Source of the DNA: Trichobilharzia szidati
Taxonomy: Eukaryota > Platyhelminthes > Trematoda > Strigeidida > Schistosomatidae
Length of the DNA: 64,000 nt
Reading direction: 5' to 3'
Assembly: GCA_944472155.2 (NCBI GenBank)
Contig: OX235279.1
Location: 155,270,199 to 155,334,198 of the forward strand
Position numbers and translations under genes: made by a program. Below the pieces are notes generated by a model, which was given only the letters and a program-made list of their open reading frames with translations, had not been told where the DNA came from and searched no databases. Below, piece after piece: positions 1-12,290 of this stretch (position 1 is the first letter of the stretch; every line of letters begins with the position of its first letter).

Positions 1-995
1 ACAGGCACTATTGCATGTTGTAATAGGCTGATTATAAGCTGTTGTTGTTATAGAATTACCAACGTTCTCAGATACCTCTAAGCATGACATTGGTGGACCC
101 ATAAATGTTATTTTACTTGGTAGATATTTTTTCTTCACTGAAGATAATCCATTCGGCAGACTCTTGGAATCAGTAGTCGTTGTCATCATCGTGTCTACCT
201 GATTTTGTGCACGACTAGATGCCAACGGTACCGTTCGTGTGACAGCACTACTATGCGTTTTTGTATTATATAACGACGTACCAGATTTTTTCGGTCTGCC
301 TTCGCTATTACTAGAGGTGACTTTAACTAACCCTTCCCCTTCTTCTTTTCGTTGTTGTTGCTGCAACTTTCGACGGGCAAAATATTTACTCGACTTTGAA
401 ACCACCTTAGTAAATCCATCGCCACTCACAAATGAAGTATCTTCCACATCGTCATTATCATAATCAGCATCAACAGGTTGATGAAATTGTTTGCTGAGCT
501 GCTCATTTTCTTCTTCAATCGATGATTGTGTAGGCTTCTTCTCGAGACCAACATCTCTTGTAGTAGTCCCGCCATTTGTATCACTTCTACGATCATCAGA
601 AGAACGCTTACCATTAATAGCAGTCCATGTATCTAAATCGTAGGTATTTTCTGATAAGGAAACATTTGGTTTAACAGACATTAACGGTGGTATTGTTGAA
701 TACCTGTGATCGTTATAGTAGTAGTCATAGTTGTAGCCGTAGTAGTAATAGTCATAGCTATCATAATTTCGTCTATGATGATTAGCATGATTGTTGTAGG
801 CAGTATTAGTACTGGTGGTTCTTGAAATCCGTGGATAACTACGATGTGCAGTAGTGTAAGTATGCTGATGATTACTCGACCCAGTGGTCCGTGAGAAGCG
901 CGAAGATTTCTCAGTCTTTTTTGAAGATGATGGAGATGTTGACACACCACTATTACCAGTGCCTTCAGTTTGGTTAGCAGGTCCAGCCCCTGTAC
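1..995 (-). CDS. PRRC2: PRRC2 exon 11, running off the left edge
   Basis: About residues 1636-1967, open throughout to position 1. Acceptor CACGTGTTTTAG at 998-996. It begins GTGAGPANQTEGTGNS and contains a strongly tyrosine-rich patch at 712-772. Further on come an acidic stretch (DADYDNDDVEDTS), then GFTKVVSKSSKYFARRKLQQ, followed by a Gln/Glu/Lys-rich stretch. The GFTKV segment may match the GFVEVL/GFTEVL-like segment of PRRC2 C-terminal halves, from memory. The exon continues beyond the window. Confidence 0.85.
712..772 (-). other. Tyrosine-rich patch in PRRC2 exon 11
   Basis: Eleven of 17 consecutive residues are tyrosine (YDSYDYYYYGYNYDYYY), at about residues 1713-1729. Such aromatic low-complexity patches favour condensate formation in other RNA-granule proteins. 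That role is inferred here. Confidence 0.7.
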
Positions 996-1749
996 CTAAA
1001 ACACGTGATAAATAATAGATAGTTACAGACTGATTGAATCACAGTAACAAAGTTACACCGTTATTATTGATTCTTTCTTCTACAACCAGCAAGATAAAGA
1101 ATTACTACAAAAAACACCCCCCGATATAATAAATATATCAGGTTTTGCTTTCAAATGAATTGATTGGTCAAAGGGGTTTGATCCCCAGCTGGTGCCAGTC
1201 AGTGTTCCACAAGAGATGTCACCACCAGTGAGGTCCACCAAGTCAGGTAGAGGACAGTTACCTGCAAAAGTTGGAATTCATACGTCGGCCATTGGACCAA
1301 GTTCTAGTGGCTGATGGTTGCCAACGTGCTCACCTTGTAACCAGGTGACCTCAATGATAGTTCGAATCCCCCTATAGGGCACACTATCGAAGGGTTTCCA
1401 CCAAGCTAGGAGGACGACACAGCTGTTCAGCACTCCTTGATGTCAGTCCGTAATCAAACCTATGATAAATCTCACTCAACTGAACGAACAACTGTCAGGC
1501 AGGCATTGAGAGTTTTATTTATCGAAAGCCCCACCGGTACATACACATGCATTCAAAACGAAATATAACGTAAGTTAGTATTTAACAATATCTGACGGCA
1601 TGCAAAATTAACTCTCCTCCTATTGTTTTACATGCAATAATAAGTTTGACGTTCAGAATAAACAAAGGGTTAAAAACACTAGGCTACTACTACTACTACC
1701 ACTACAGATGATGAGGAAGGCTGAAACCATCCAAGACATGCACACCTAC
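996..1749 (-). repeat. Intron 10, with a tRNA-like SINE piece at about 1305-1380
   Basis: The plus strand has a B-box-like AGTTCGAATCCCC at about 1359, preceded by an A-box-like GGTTGCCAACGTGC. This suggests a plus-strand tRNA-derived SINE, antisense to the gene. No coding sequence seen in the rest of the intron. Confidence 0.45.
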
Positions 1750-2082
1750 CCCCACCTCCTGTATCATCGTCATCATGATCACGATGAGCATGTGTTGTTG
1801 CTCCCTCAGCAACATGACAACTTGATACCTGATGATTTTTGGAGACAACAGAGGATGATGTAGTATTATCTGAAGCTTTTAGATCACTTTTTATACGATA
1901 GGAAGTGGAAGCCTGAGGAAATTCTTTCTGATTGTTTGTAGCAGCGCCAGAAGTAACAGCAGTTGACGACATAGTTGCTGGATTGTTGTTAGTATGACCA
2001 TTTTCTGAACAATATGACCCTTCAGATGCTGTCTCCCATTCATCAACATCATTTGTATCGCTTATATTGCCCGTTGTCGCCA
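1750..2082 (-). CDS. PRRC2: PRRC2 exon 10 (DEWETASEGS motif)
   Basis: About residues 1525-1635. Reads VATTGNISDTNDVDEWETAS, then EGSYCSENG. Vertebrate PRRC2A has NEEWETASESSDF, one of the best conserved short motifs of the family, so this anchors the C-terminal half. Acceptor ATCTTTTCCAG. The frame runs past the exon into a poly-Val stretch and a stop. I place the donor at GTAGGT (1749), which alone gives the phase exon 11 needs. Its use is inferred, but GTAGGT is also the donor of exon 4. Confidence 0.85.
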
Positions 2083-2949
2083 CTGGAAAAGATTAATACA
2101 CCAGACACTTAGTGAACAATAACAGTGAGTTAGATCACGATCCAGAAACCAGAGTACTTAATCGATCTTAAGGCGGAACTTAACAACCAGTTGTATTTCC
2201 TTAGGCATGGTTAGCAGGTATAAGCCACGTGCTACTGTATGCTTATGTGAAAGAGAGGGCTAAGTGATACACTGATGTCTAGCTGCCCAAACCATTCTCA
2301 GTGCGTAGGGGGAGTGGGTTCGAAGCTGTGACCCGCTGGTTGTTTGTTGGAAGTCAAACACGCCGGATCAATGAATAACCTCAACTCCAACAATCTTAAA
2401 ATGATGAAACACGTAGGGAAAATACATTATTCTTGTGATGAAGGACTGTCAAGACATGATAAGCATGAAAGATATAAGTCAGACTAGGAAGATGACTCCC
2501 TGGAAAGGATAAGTAATGGATAACATACTTCCATTTTTAATAAGCCGCAAGAATTAATGAATTAACGTCTGAATTTTTTCACATATACAAAATGTAAGGG
2601 TCACAGAGAAAAACAATTCAGCTAACTGAATAACTTCAGAACTACATGTGATAAGTCGAATTTTATTTGCACTTGTAGGCTTTTAATTTATTGAAGTCTT
2701 CATTAAATATCTGGATTTGATCAGAATGTCAGCTATAAGTTAAAGGAGTTACCACAGGGGCGTTGAATACACACACACGGTCGTCAATAGAGAATGATGA
2801 CAGTGAAGCGATTTCTACAAAACGATCAGTAATCTAAAAATCAGACTTTTGAAAGTCGCATACTTGCTCTTCTTTCACAAAATGATTCTTAGCACAAGCA
2901 AAATAACCCCCTAAAATGCAATATCCTAAGGTGAACTGTGTGTGTGCAT

Positions 2950-3330
2950 GACTGGTTTTATCAAACAGAGTGACTAAATTCCATCATAAAACTTAGCACA
3001 GAAGTGCAACAGCACTTCAACCTGACATACTCCATGTAACACACAAAGGTAGATGAGGGGAAAACAATTCCAAAAGAACTACAATAAGCATCAAAAATTA
3101 GGGTTTAAAAAGGAATAACATTAAAAGCATAACAGCTTAGTGAATATGAATGATCACAGAGGGTGAATACACTTCCAGCCATATCACCAACTGTATCCAA
3201 TCAATGCAGCAATGAATCCCGAGGATCTCAACAAAACAGTCCACATTTCCCTAGCTAACTGGCTAAAACCAACAGTCGAAGACTTCATGGACTGATGCCA
3301 TGTCTTAGTTTGATAACTACTAGCTTTTGA
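2950..3330 (+). repeat. Family A dispersed repeat, copy 1
   Basis: Contains the recurring words CACAGAAGTGCAACAG, CTCCATGTAACACACAAAGG and GAAGACTTCATGGACTGATGC. They recur, diverged, near 4440-4700, 11950-12280, 16420-16830, 20890-21180 and 22275-22960, all on the plus strand. No protein coding. Class unknown. Confidence 0.6.
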
Positions 3331-3364
3331 AACCTACCCTTATATCAGCCAACAGTAGCATGCG

Positions 3365-3955
3365 CCAGCTTACGCCATCTCTGGCGTAGACATGATATCC
3401 GGCTGGCTATCGACCAAAGGACTTGTGCACTGCTCAGCAGTCCACTCCGAACTCCTTTATGGCTGTGACACCTGGTCATTGAGAGTGCAAGACATGAAAA
3501 GCCCGGCTAGCTAACTTTGATCATAGGTGCCTGCGTTCTATCTCCCGTGTGAAGTGGTAAAATAGGGTGAGCAATATTGAGGTTAGGCGTCGAGTGCTAG
3601 GTGAGGAGGGGAAACCGATCGACGAGGCTGTGAATCTACATTCACTGAGATGGTTAGGGCATGTGTTACGCATGTCTATCCATCGCCTTCCTCGACGGGC
3701 AATGTTAGCTGGCATAAGGTCAGGTTGGAAAAGAACCCGCGGTGGTCAAATCAAAACATGGCACCAGTCAATGAAATCCGCAACAGTTAGTTTAAGAAGC
3801 GTAGGAAGGTGTAGACTTCCTGGTTGGGGTCCTCGGGATGAGAAGAACCAATGGTGGCTGGAGACGATCGGTGATAGGAGTGGCTCAAAATCCTCGTTCT
3901 CAGTAGCGCATATGCATCCAGTCTTTGTGATTTTTCATATCCAATAAAACCTTAC
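3365..3955 (+). pseudogene. RTE-type LINE 3' fragment (reverse transcriptase C-terminal region)
   Basis: Translation on the plus strand gives LLYGCDTWSLRVQD, then, after a stop and frame change, LRWLGHVLRMSIHRLPRRAM and GRCRLPGWGPRD. This is the conserved tail of RTE-like LINE polyproteins of trematodes, downstream of the RT core. The piece is 5' truncated and has in-frame stops. It lies in PRRC2 intron 9, antisense to the gene. Weaker relatives are at about 7690-7930 and 15470-15750. Confidence 0.75.
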
Positions 3956-4369
3956 TGATCTTCGATATTACTTCCTTTTCCTCCACAGTTCTGTGCATCT
4001 TCTTTGGTCACCTCAACCAACACACCTTCACGAACAGATGCATTCACTTTAAATCAACACTGTGACCACTGCTAACGACTTACATTGGCAAAGCTTAAAA
4101 CATTTCCATGACTATTCTGATAACAAACAAGTCTTATTAAGCCAATGTGTAATACATGAATTCATGTCTCAAATGTGGTAATCACTAATTCCTACATCCA
4201 GCTGTCTTACAAACTTCGCAATAACTGGTAACACTCGTCAGTTACGAAAGTGTAGTTCAAACGATATCAAAACTGGATATTACGCAACAAGTACAGTTTT
4301 TTAAGCGGATATGCCGTAGGAAAAGTGCTTAAACGTGTAGTTTTGAGTAGCGAAACTACGCTTACTTAT

Positions 4370-4700
4370 GAAGTCATGAGTTTGCATCGATCAAGGTTAG
4401 TGTATTGGGCGTAGTAATGTACAACAGGTTAGAGGGGGCAAAGTTAAGCAGAGAACTGGATTGGCAAAAAGGCCAAAGGAGATTGAATACTAACATGAAA
4501 AAGCGGAGAATTTGCTGGAAGTGAAGGAATATATCCGCACCTATGACAACGATTGTAAGCTATATCGTCAACAGTTCTCATCCAATGGTTCTTAGCGTCT
4601 CCAGGAATCCAACCAACCTGAGACGGCCTGTTAAAAACAACTGTCTTGGACTGATGCTAGGTTTTTGATTTGATCAAACCAGTCAGCCCTTTTTCAAACA
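4370..4700 (+). repeat. Mixed LINE-tail and family A remnant
   Basis: The first part resembles the RWLGHV-coding DNA of the fragment at 3365-3955. From about 4470 it resembles family A, with CAATGGTTCTTAGC and CTTGGACTGATGCTAGG. Highly diverged. In 4701-5415 I see nothing identifiable. Confidence 0.35.
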
Positions 4701-5415
4701 AACCCCCTGCCAAATTCGCAACTAACGCAGTTTGCGGTAAGATTTCGCTATATATTCCTATGCAAACCAAAATTCTCCAGATCACGTCATAAATGGTAAT
4801 CACGAAATCAATCATATATGCATAATCACCATATACTACCGATTGACTGAGATGGAGGAGTAGTTGTATACCACTCACATATCAACCAGTAGTGCTTGCT
4901 GGTCAGCCAAATCGAAGTGGTCTAAACACTATCAGATGACTGTTTCGCTCGTTTGTAGTCAAGCTCATTAAGTAGAGGCGTACTTAGTTTGAATCACCTA
5001 GGTTAATCCTGTTAGTCAATGGCTTGTCGTGCATGATATATGTCGTAACCAAGTTGATCGATGTAACTTCAAAATTACATCGATTGACCCCTCTCCCCCA
5101 CCCATTCTTAATACTACTCACCATATTATAGCACGCAACATACAGGAGATAGAATGCAACAGTCCTCCAGTCACTCAACATAACCCGAGGACTCTCCTAC
5201 TAGGTAGATAAATAGCCAGTCTGCACCGCCCTCACATACTATATTTTTCGTGATATGGTAAGAACAAGTCAACTGTTTCACTTTAAAAGTATTTATTTAA
5301 GCGTCACATAATGATTATTCGCTATAAGTGGAATAAATATATAAGTAAATATACAAAGTAAGACTAGCAATGCAGAACAATACATATAATATAAACATAT
5401 ATATATACTATTTAC

Positions 5416-6025
5416 CTGTTATCTGCCGTCGACGTTGCGTAGAACGTGAAGCCACATTATTTTCATCTCCTGGTTGCTGTTGCTGTTCTTCGTTGGTCCC
5501 CGTGTTCACCATAACAACATTATTATTATCGGGAAGATTTTCTCCATCGACAAAATCAACAGTCGTGGAATCCCTGTGACCACCACCACCGCCACTCTGA
5601 TTCCCACCACGAGTATCACTGTTGTTCCCTGTACCACTACCACCACCGCCTTTATACATCACCGAGGTGGAATTGCCACCACTGCCTGAAGCAGCTGACC
5701 TCCCGGCACCACCACCACCAGCAGCCGCTCCACCGCCATCATCGTCTTTTTCATCATCATTGTATCGGTCACGCATTTCCCGATAACGACGAGAACTATG
5801 AACGACCGCAGAGCCATCCAGACGTTTAGATTGCTGTTGTTGATGTTGGCTAGCTCGATTAGTCGTAATACGTTTTGATAGAGCTAATACTTTCTGTGTA
5901 CCGAGACGATTAGTATTATTACTACGTGGATGTGTATAATGGTTCATATAACCACTGGAGTCTGAAGCGGGTACACGAACAGTAGGCACATCCGAATCAT
6001 CTACATTGTCTCCGGTATTCGTTGT
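5416..6025 (-). CDS. PRRC2: PRRC2 exon 9 (Gly-rich)
   Basis: About residues 1322-1524. Acceptor CTGTTTGTTTAG, donor GTAAAT. It starts TTNTGDNVDDSDVPTVRVP and carries a basic segment (RYREMRDRY), an acidic patch (DDEKDDD), a glycine-rich middle (GGGAAAGGGGAGR) and a late QQQQ run. The composition suits the disordered RNA-associated part of the family. One base is left to make the first codon of exon 10. Confidence 0.88.
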
Positions 6026-7147
6026 CTAAACAAACAGAAAAAAGGAGAATTATTACAATTTTAGTTCAGACACAACAACCTACCACGTAATGTGTGCGCA
6101 AACGAATAAGATAATCATGAAAATAGGAGACGGGGGTAATAATGTTCAACAGCAACCAAGTGAAAATGGTTATCATCAAGCACATTATTCGCCAACTGCA
6201 TAACAATTACGGTGGAAGACTAGATTAAATAATGAAACTCGACCTGATACACCCTAGTGTAAACAGACATCGGTCTTCTTCTCGAAATTCTCCCATGTGG
6301 CTACGTATTCATAGCTTCTGCCAGTTAAGGTCTAATTCACTGTTTTCACAAAAGTGAAAACGTGATTGAGATCAACTTTCGGCGCTTACAACATGAATGG
6401 TGGACCCACCGGTTTACCTACCCCAGGGAGATGGAAAACCCCGATACCTACCACTACCTATGTGTATCTATGGGCTGCAGAAACCAGATGGTTCAAATGG
6501 CGTATGAACATATTTTGGTTCACGGCAACGATGGGGACGCAGCAACTCCTAACGCTCCTTAAATTCACTGCTTTGTGGATCAAACTTCAAGTCAAAGAGT
6601 CAGGGCTGGGGTGGCTCCTTAAGACAATCATCTGCTTCAATTTGCGATTTTTGGCAGTAATTATTCCGACCCTCACACAATGGGGCAACAGTTTATATAG
6701 CATATCTCTTTTTGTGCATAATGTAGCAAGTTTGCGACTTTATATAACCAACTTTTTCACGTCAATGATTTTGTCTGTGAGTCATATTTGATATTTCAGC
6801 CATCATGACCCGGCGGCAGACACTAGTCTAACCCAAAACACCTACCTTTCACCTTACGGTGGTAATTCGTGGACTAACTACTTCTCAACTGTCTTTCGAT
6901 TAGTCACTTTCCAAAGTTAATGTGAGAACACAGCTACCCTCTACACACCATCTGCTTTCAGTGGATAAGGATTTACATAGAGAGTTATACAGTGACATTA
7001 TAAAGATAAATTATCACATAAAAGTTTCGACTTTAGCTTCAATCAATAAGTAATATATGCTACAAAAATCATTTGTCTAAGTATCATTTTAGTAACTTGC
7101 AGACTTTGAATTTGTGGACTAACAAAACGCTAATAGTTTTAGAGTAG
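6026..7147 (-). other. Left part of PRRC2 intron 8, nothing identified
   Basis: About 1.1 kb with no reading frame, splice-flanked exon or repeat that I can support. The short plus-strand frames at 6360-6790 lack family resemblance. Confidence 0.5.
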
Positions 7148-7400
7148 ATCAGATCACTGAAAACCAGAAAGCGCACTGGTCAGCTGTTTCGTCTTAGTTT
7201 GCAACTATTCAGCACCGTACGAACCTCATCGACTGTTCAAGTTCGTTGGATTTGAATTCAGTAATGCGTGAATTTTGATTTTATCAATTTGTGATGTAAT
7301 GCTATCCAAGCGACTGAATACCTAACAAGCTTGGTCTAATAACCTGAACGTCCCAGGATTGGATCCCTGGTGGGGGTCATGGGTGAGAACCGCTGTAGAG
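7148..7400 (-). repeat. SINE debris with a hammerhead ribozyme relic
   Basis: On the minus strand, 7208-7161 reads CTGAATAG, a loop, AAGACGAAACAGCTGACCAG. The hammerhead core is CTGATGA-stem-GAAA, so one core box is damaged and GAAA is kept. At 7340-7390 a plus-strand tRNA-B-box-like GGATTGGATCCC occurs. Confidence 0.4.
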
Positions 7401-7689
7401 TACCAAATGAGGGAGAAAGAGATCTCTAATGCTTCTTGGTTGTTTCAATGAACTCGAAATGATGTTGGTTTGTGACGAAATCTTTACTGAATTAATCTGA
7501 ATACCTACGAAAACTCAATCTAAATATTAATAATAGCAATGATAATTACTACATTTTAGAAAATATCAAGTCCAAACGTTTTACAACGGTAAGAACTCGC
7601 AATACAAGCGATATTTCGAATGCCTAGTGTAAACACTAACAGATAAAAACACAGCGTGCAACCGTATTCAGTAATGATACGACAAAAGA

Positions 7690-7930
7690 GTGAACTTGGC
7701 ATAGGAACAGGTCTAGAAGAGTTAAGTAGAGATGGTCAATGCAAAATTTGACATCAGTTCATGAAGTCGTTGACAGTTAGTTTAAGCCACATAAGGAAGT
7801 GTTGACTACGTGTTTACTTGGGGTCTTGTGAATGCTTGGAATCGATAGCTGGAGACTATTAGTGAGATGACTTGAAATCGTTGCGTAGATGCATTTACTC
7901 TTTGGGTAACATCTCGCGAATTCATGAAGT
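7690..7930 (+). repeat. Diverged RTE-type LINE tail
   Basis: DNA-level likeness to 3765-3925: GTTGACAGTTAGTTTAAGCC, TTGGGGTC, then GGCTGGAGACTAT. The frame is lost. Intron 8 of PRRC2, antisense. Confidence 0.5.
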
Positions 7931-8225
7931 CCCCCTCCCCATGTTTTTTTTCCACCGTACATTTCCTGTTAACTACACTTCCCCTTTTTCTCTACCATTT
8001 GTGTGCTGTATGGAGTGTGTGACAGGTTGAACTCCTGCTGTGTGTCTGTGCATATTAGTTCTATGCTGAAATTCAGTCAGTCATACATTGGAGACTTAGC
8101 ATTCCTGTATGTTATTCCAATTTGCAAGGATAGAGGATCGTAAATAATATACACAATATAAAAACAGTAGTAATCCCTTCAAAAGTGGCTACTGAGAGAT
8201 AATCAACGTGGAACATGAATCTTAC

Positions 8226-8665
8226 CTGTTCATGATCATTACTAGACGGATTGCTCGCATCTGATGACTTTGCCGCTGCTGATACATTCGCTGGATTTCT
8301 TCGATATGACTTATGAAAACGTCCACTGACAGCATGACTTCGTGCCCTGACGTCGGAATGGTTGCTTGTTCGACGAGTGGCATGTGACCTGTTCTCCAAC
8401 TCCTGTTCTTGTTCTCCATCACTGAAAGAATAATATTCAACTGCAGCAGTACTAGAAAACTGTCCTCTATGGCCATAATATAATGCTTTTTGTGATCTCA
8501 TTTGACGCCCACTACCATTTGATGAAGAGTAATATGAACTATCCATAAGATTTGTGGCGTTCTGCTCCCGCGTTGATGCTGATGATGATTCATATTGTAC
8601 ATAGGATCGTGTCATTCGACCACCGCCAGTGAAATAACCAGATACTGCAGCACTACGATGATTAG
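8226..8665 (-). CDS. PRRC2: PRRC2 exon 8
   Basis: About residues 1175-1321. Acceptor TTTTTTATTAG, donor GTAAG. It reads NHRSAAVSGYFTGGGRM, then Ser/Tyr/Arg-rich sequence including VEYYSFSDGEQEQELENRSH and SGRFHKSYRRNPANV. The open frame continues upstream of the acceptor but adds only unrelated sequence. It ends in phase 0 with CAG. Low-complexity, probably disordered; no catalytic features. Confidence 0.87.
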
Positions 8666-8794
8666 CTAATAAAAAACCGTCCAAATTCAAATTTGATAGA
8701 GGATATTTGAGAAAAAATGTCATACAAAGTCTTTTGGGTGTATTGAATTTAACCATCCATCTAAAGATTGGTAACATTGAGAGAACCAATGAAA

Positions 8795-9050
8795 ACCGGT
8801 ATTAGTGTACTGGACAGCTGTTTCGTTCCACTTCTTTGGGACTGACTTCCCAGGGATCGGACTACGCCAGTCCTTTTTGTTACAAGACGAGCCAGTTGAC
8901 AAACATTCAATCATCCAAATGGTAACCTGCCAGTGAATGCTAACTTCTGTCAAACCGTGATTTATAGCGTCACTACCGCCAGCAATGCATCGGCGAGCAT
9001 TTGTCTCCACACCTAATGACTGACTTGGTGGACCTAACAGGTTACGAGTT
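8795..9050 (-). repeat. SINE copy with hammerhead ribozyme relic
   Basis: The minus strand carries CAGTCCCAAAGAAGTGGAAC followed by GAAACAGCTGTCCAGTAC. This matches the stem II, GAAA and following helix of the schistosome SINE hammerhead, but the CTGATGA box is lost. On the plus strand, AGCGTCACTACCGCCAGCAA at about 8968 recurs in diverged form near 19985. Confidence 0.5.
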
Positions 9051-9494
9051 TTCACTAGAACTCCTCAAAGCAACTTCATTCTCCTGTAGTCAGTTGTTAA
9101 ATAATGAGCATCAGATTAATTTCTGTGTCAGTTTGTAGACATATGAGTGGTTTCCGTGATCAAATTCCCACAAACAATCACTTGAGAATGCATATTTGTA
9201 TATCATCTTTCAGAAAATTATGCTCGAAGCGTACAGCGAAACATAGCAGCCCCTACAGACGTTGCACACAACACACCTCAAACGTGTTGACGAAAATTCA
9301 CTTGTATCGGGGAACACACCGGGTGAATACACTTAAGTGTAAGGATTTGAATGAGAGAGAATGGGTGAATTTCTCAGCAGTACGAACAAGATTGTTTTCA
9401 TGTTCAGTTTTACCATTTAAAGGCTCTAGATTAAAGACCAGAAAACCACAAACGCTAACAATTAAGAACGTATATTGACTATTCTTACATAAAT

Positions 9495-9610
9495 ATGGGT
9501 GAAGCTGTAGCTCATTGATTTAGGTGCGCTCAATTTCTAATCAGTAGTTCATAGGGTTCGAATCCCACATCTAATGGTGAGGTTCGGACAGCCAGGTGGT
9601 GATATAGCGT
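9495..9610 (+). repeat. tRNA-like SINE head
   Basis: Has an A-box-like TAGCTCATTGATTTAGG and a perfect B box GGTTCGAATCC, the internal RNA polymerase III promoter layout. No intact cloverleaf, so a SINE rather than a working tRNA. Confidence 0.5.
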
Positions 9611-10559
9611 CACTAGTCGTGAAACAAAGAGTACGTGTATTTTACATTCCAAACAATGAAATTTGAAAGGGATTGTTTTCGTTCATAGTATTCTTTTCAT
9701 AGACTAATGAGATACGCAGACTTTAACATAATGTGAAAATAATACTTAACACACTGGTAAGTCCACTAGTGACTTGACTTGGATGACGGAAACCATTTTT
9801 TCGATAAGCGATAAAGAAATTCCCAAGCTTGAAGGGAGTAGAACAGTGAGTGCATTCACCAGACTAGAGAGGCACACACACACATGATAGGTAATAGATA
9901 AGAGCTGCCTGAATGACAATTATCCAACGGATGATAGGCAATTAATGACTCAAAATTCTGAGAAAATATTTATTCAAAATAGTAATTACGCAGTAATCAT
10001 CAACCATCTGGGAGGGAAAATGTGTGTAATACAGCATAGTGAAGGGATGCATGTTGAAGAGACTTGCCGCTTTCTCCCGCCCACTAAATATTAAACTGTC
10101 CTGATACAAAAAACAATGCACATTCTGCTTTTTGAATGCGTGAGGCAAAAACACTCAGTCACCTCGTCATTTAAGTTTTACTTTCCAGAAAAGTTTACTA
10201 CATTACGAATTTAACATAAATGGAGTGTATTCTCTCCCCCACTTTCTCCCTCTCTACATAGAGGATTTTCTGATCGGATAAAATTTGAAACGTGAAATTT
10301 AAAGTAAAATGAAGTCTTCTGATGATAAAATAATGCATAGAAAATCTATGGTACTGACTAGCGATACAATCTTGCCAAGTTCGACCAACTGTTTTGAGCA
10401 GACTTAAATATTTCAGGCACAGAAACGACGTATTTAAAATTTAAATACCACATCAAACAAAGTTATCACTAAATGGTTGCACACAATCGACACGATACCC
10501 TACCTGAACCTAGTTTTCGTGCTTGTTGGCTTCCACCGGTAAACAAGATATATCTGCAA

Positions 10560-10665
10560 TCTTGAAGGAATTCAAGTATCTTCAGAGATTTGAACCGGGG
10601 TCACCTAGCACTACCAGCAATCAGAGATATAACCACTTGGTTATTTGGGCTCTCGATTGACCTTT
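10560..10665 (-). repeat. tRNA-like SINE head, minus strand
   Basis: The minus strand reads TAACCAAGTGGTTATAT (A-box-like), then CCCCGGTTCAAATCT (B-box-like) at normal tRNA spacing. The rest of 8666-11566 shows nothing further that I can name. Confidence 0.45.
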
Positions 10666-11566
10666 TATAGGACTGTAACGGCACTTTGACTGGATAATAC
10701 GTAGCAACTACTGTTAGACACCTACCTATATTTCGTGCAGACTAATTTCTGCCAGTCAAGTTTGCAATGTGGCCACCATGCTAGGTCAACACAGGGCTTC
10801 CTGCCGATTGCCTTCAACTATCTAAAATAAATTCAGTGTGCACCACGATGGTGTGTCCCTCAGCACGGTGGCTACATTACAAATTTGACTGATAGCACTC
10901 AGTCTGCACCAACCAACGGACTAGACGCATGAAATTAGTCACTGCCAGGTGTCTAGTCTAAGTCGTCAATCGACAGCTAGCCAACACTTCTAACTTCGAA
11001 TTTATGACTGAGTTTTTTTCTTGATATATCTAGAACAGGAAAAGCATTAGTGCTATATGACCAGAGTCCGGTGGACAGTTTCTTGAGGTTAGTAGTCACA
11101 GATGCCCTAATTGAACTACTTTTTGGAGTTGCTTATGTTGGAAGATCTTACTGCCGGCTGCGAACCACTGCAAGGCGAGTCAGGATGTACAATTTTCAGG
11201 CTTCATCTCTTCTGACAAGAACAGAGAGACAGCATACCTGGTATGTTAGTTGTCCAAGAGAAGCACTCCATTCGCCAGATGTACGGCTGTCTTGACAAAG
11301 TGTGAGCGACAGTAACTGCTAATAGTTTAACTGCTATCAAAATGAACTTCCCGGTATGGAAGATTCGTTCCAGTCAGCGTATGTTATATGCAAGTCCGAT
11401 CACCAGCACCACTTTAAGGTAGCAGCTATCAGTTGGATATTTATACTCACATAACATAATTACAGATGGGAGAATCACTGTATACCACGCACGCCCTTAC
11501 ACATACATGCAAACAAGAAAATGCAAAACATAACTCCAGTTTCAGTCAAAACACAGCATAACGTAC

Positions 11567-11760
11567 CACGCTCAGACGACTTATAAACCATATCGTCATT
11601 ACTGCGATGTTTCCGCTGATCAACACTCCCTCCAGTAGACTGACTTGTTCGAAGTCCTTTCGAACCTGAGGCATATTGTTGGCGCCAATAGTAATCATGT
11701 TCAGAACCTTTAGAATAACGCTTAGATGCATAGGAAGAGAAGTCATCTGTAGTATAACTT
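11567..11760 (-). CDS. PRRC2: PRRC2 exon 7
   Basis: About residues 1110-1174. The AG left from exon 6 joins A to give Arg, then SYTTDDFSSYASKRYSKGSE, followed by HDYYWRQQYASGSKG. The donor is GTACGT and the acceptor TATTTGTAG. Composition is Ser/Tyr/Arg-rich and matches neighbouring exons. No domain is recognised. A short exon supported mainly by phase, good splice signals and composition. Confidence 0.85.
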
Positions 11761-11949
11761 CTACAAATATATGTGAACAAATGCAGAAAGAAAGAACTTT
11801 AGAAAACAAAATAGCATTTAAATAGGTTTCTTCACAACCTAGATTGTAATTGAAATTACGAAAGATTATCAGCTAAGAAACTGTTGAAAGTCAGAATTAA
11901 AAACACAAACATAAGTACTCCTGAAAATGATCTCGCAGGACTGTTTCAA

Positions 11950-12290
11950 CATAGAACTACTTTGCAGAGAAGTACAGCAGAAGTTCAACTTACACTCCTT
12001 ATAGCACACAAAGGTAGAGAAAATAGACATTTAAAACATCTGTAGTAAGTAGAGGTGTGCGATCATATTTCACAATCATAAAGCCAACACTTCTGCTGTG
12101 CACAACACACTACTTTTGGTCGATAGCCGGATACAACACGTCAACGACAGAGATGACGCAAGTTGCTGGCAAATCCCACAAGAGCCTTTTGCACCCGACT
12201 TGAAAATTCGTCAGCAATCACTCCACCATGAACCATGCAACCTTCCACATACTCCAAAATTACCAGGCGTTAAGATAGATTAGGTTCATT
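11950..12290 (+). repeat. Family A dispersed repeat, copy 2
   Basis: Contains AGAAGTACAGCAGAAG, CTCCTTATAGCACACAAAGG and a distal part, GTTGCTGGCAAATCCCACAA, matching TTGTTGGCAAATACCACATG in the copy near 22860. Same strand as the other copies. Confidence 0.5.

Noticed and set aside
5474..5689. Plus-strand frames opposite PRRC2 exons (also at 239-463, 13368-13619 and 23426-23671)
   Set aside because: Antisense shadows of low-complexity exons with repetitive codons; no independent motif.
6362..6791. Two overlapping plus-strand frames in PRRC2 intron 8
   Set aside because: Out of frame with each other, no recognised protein; perhaps an unknown repeat.
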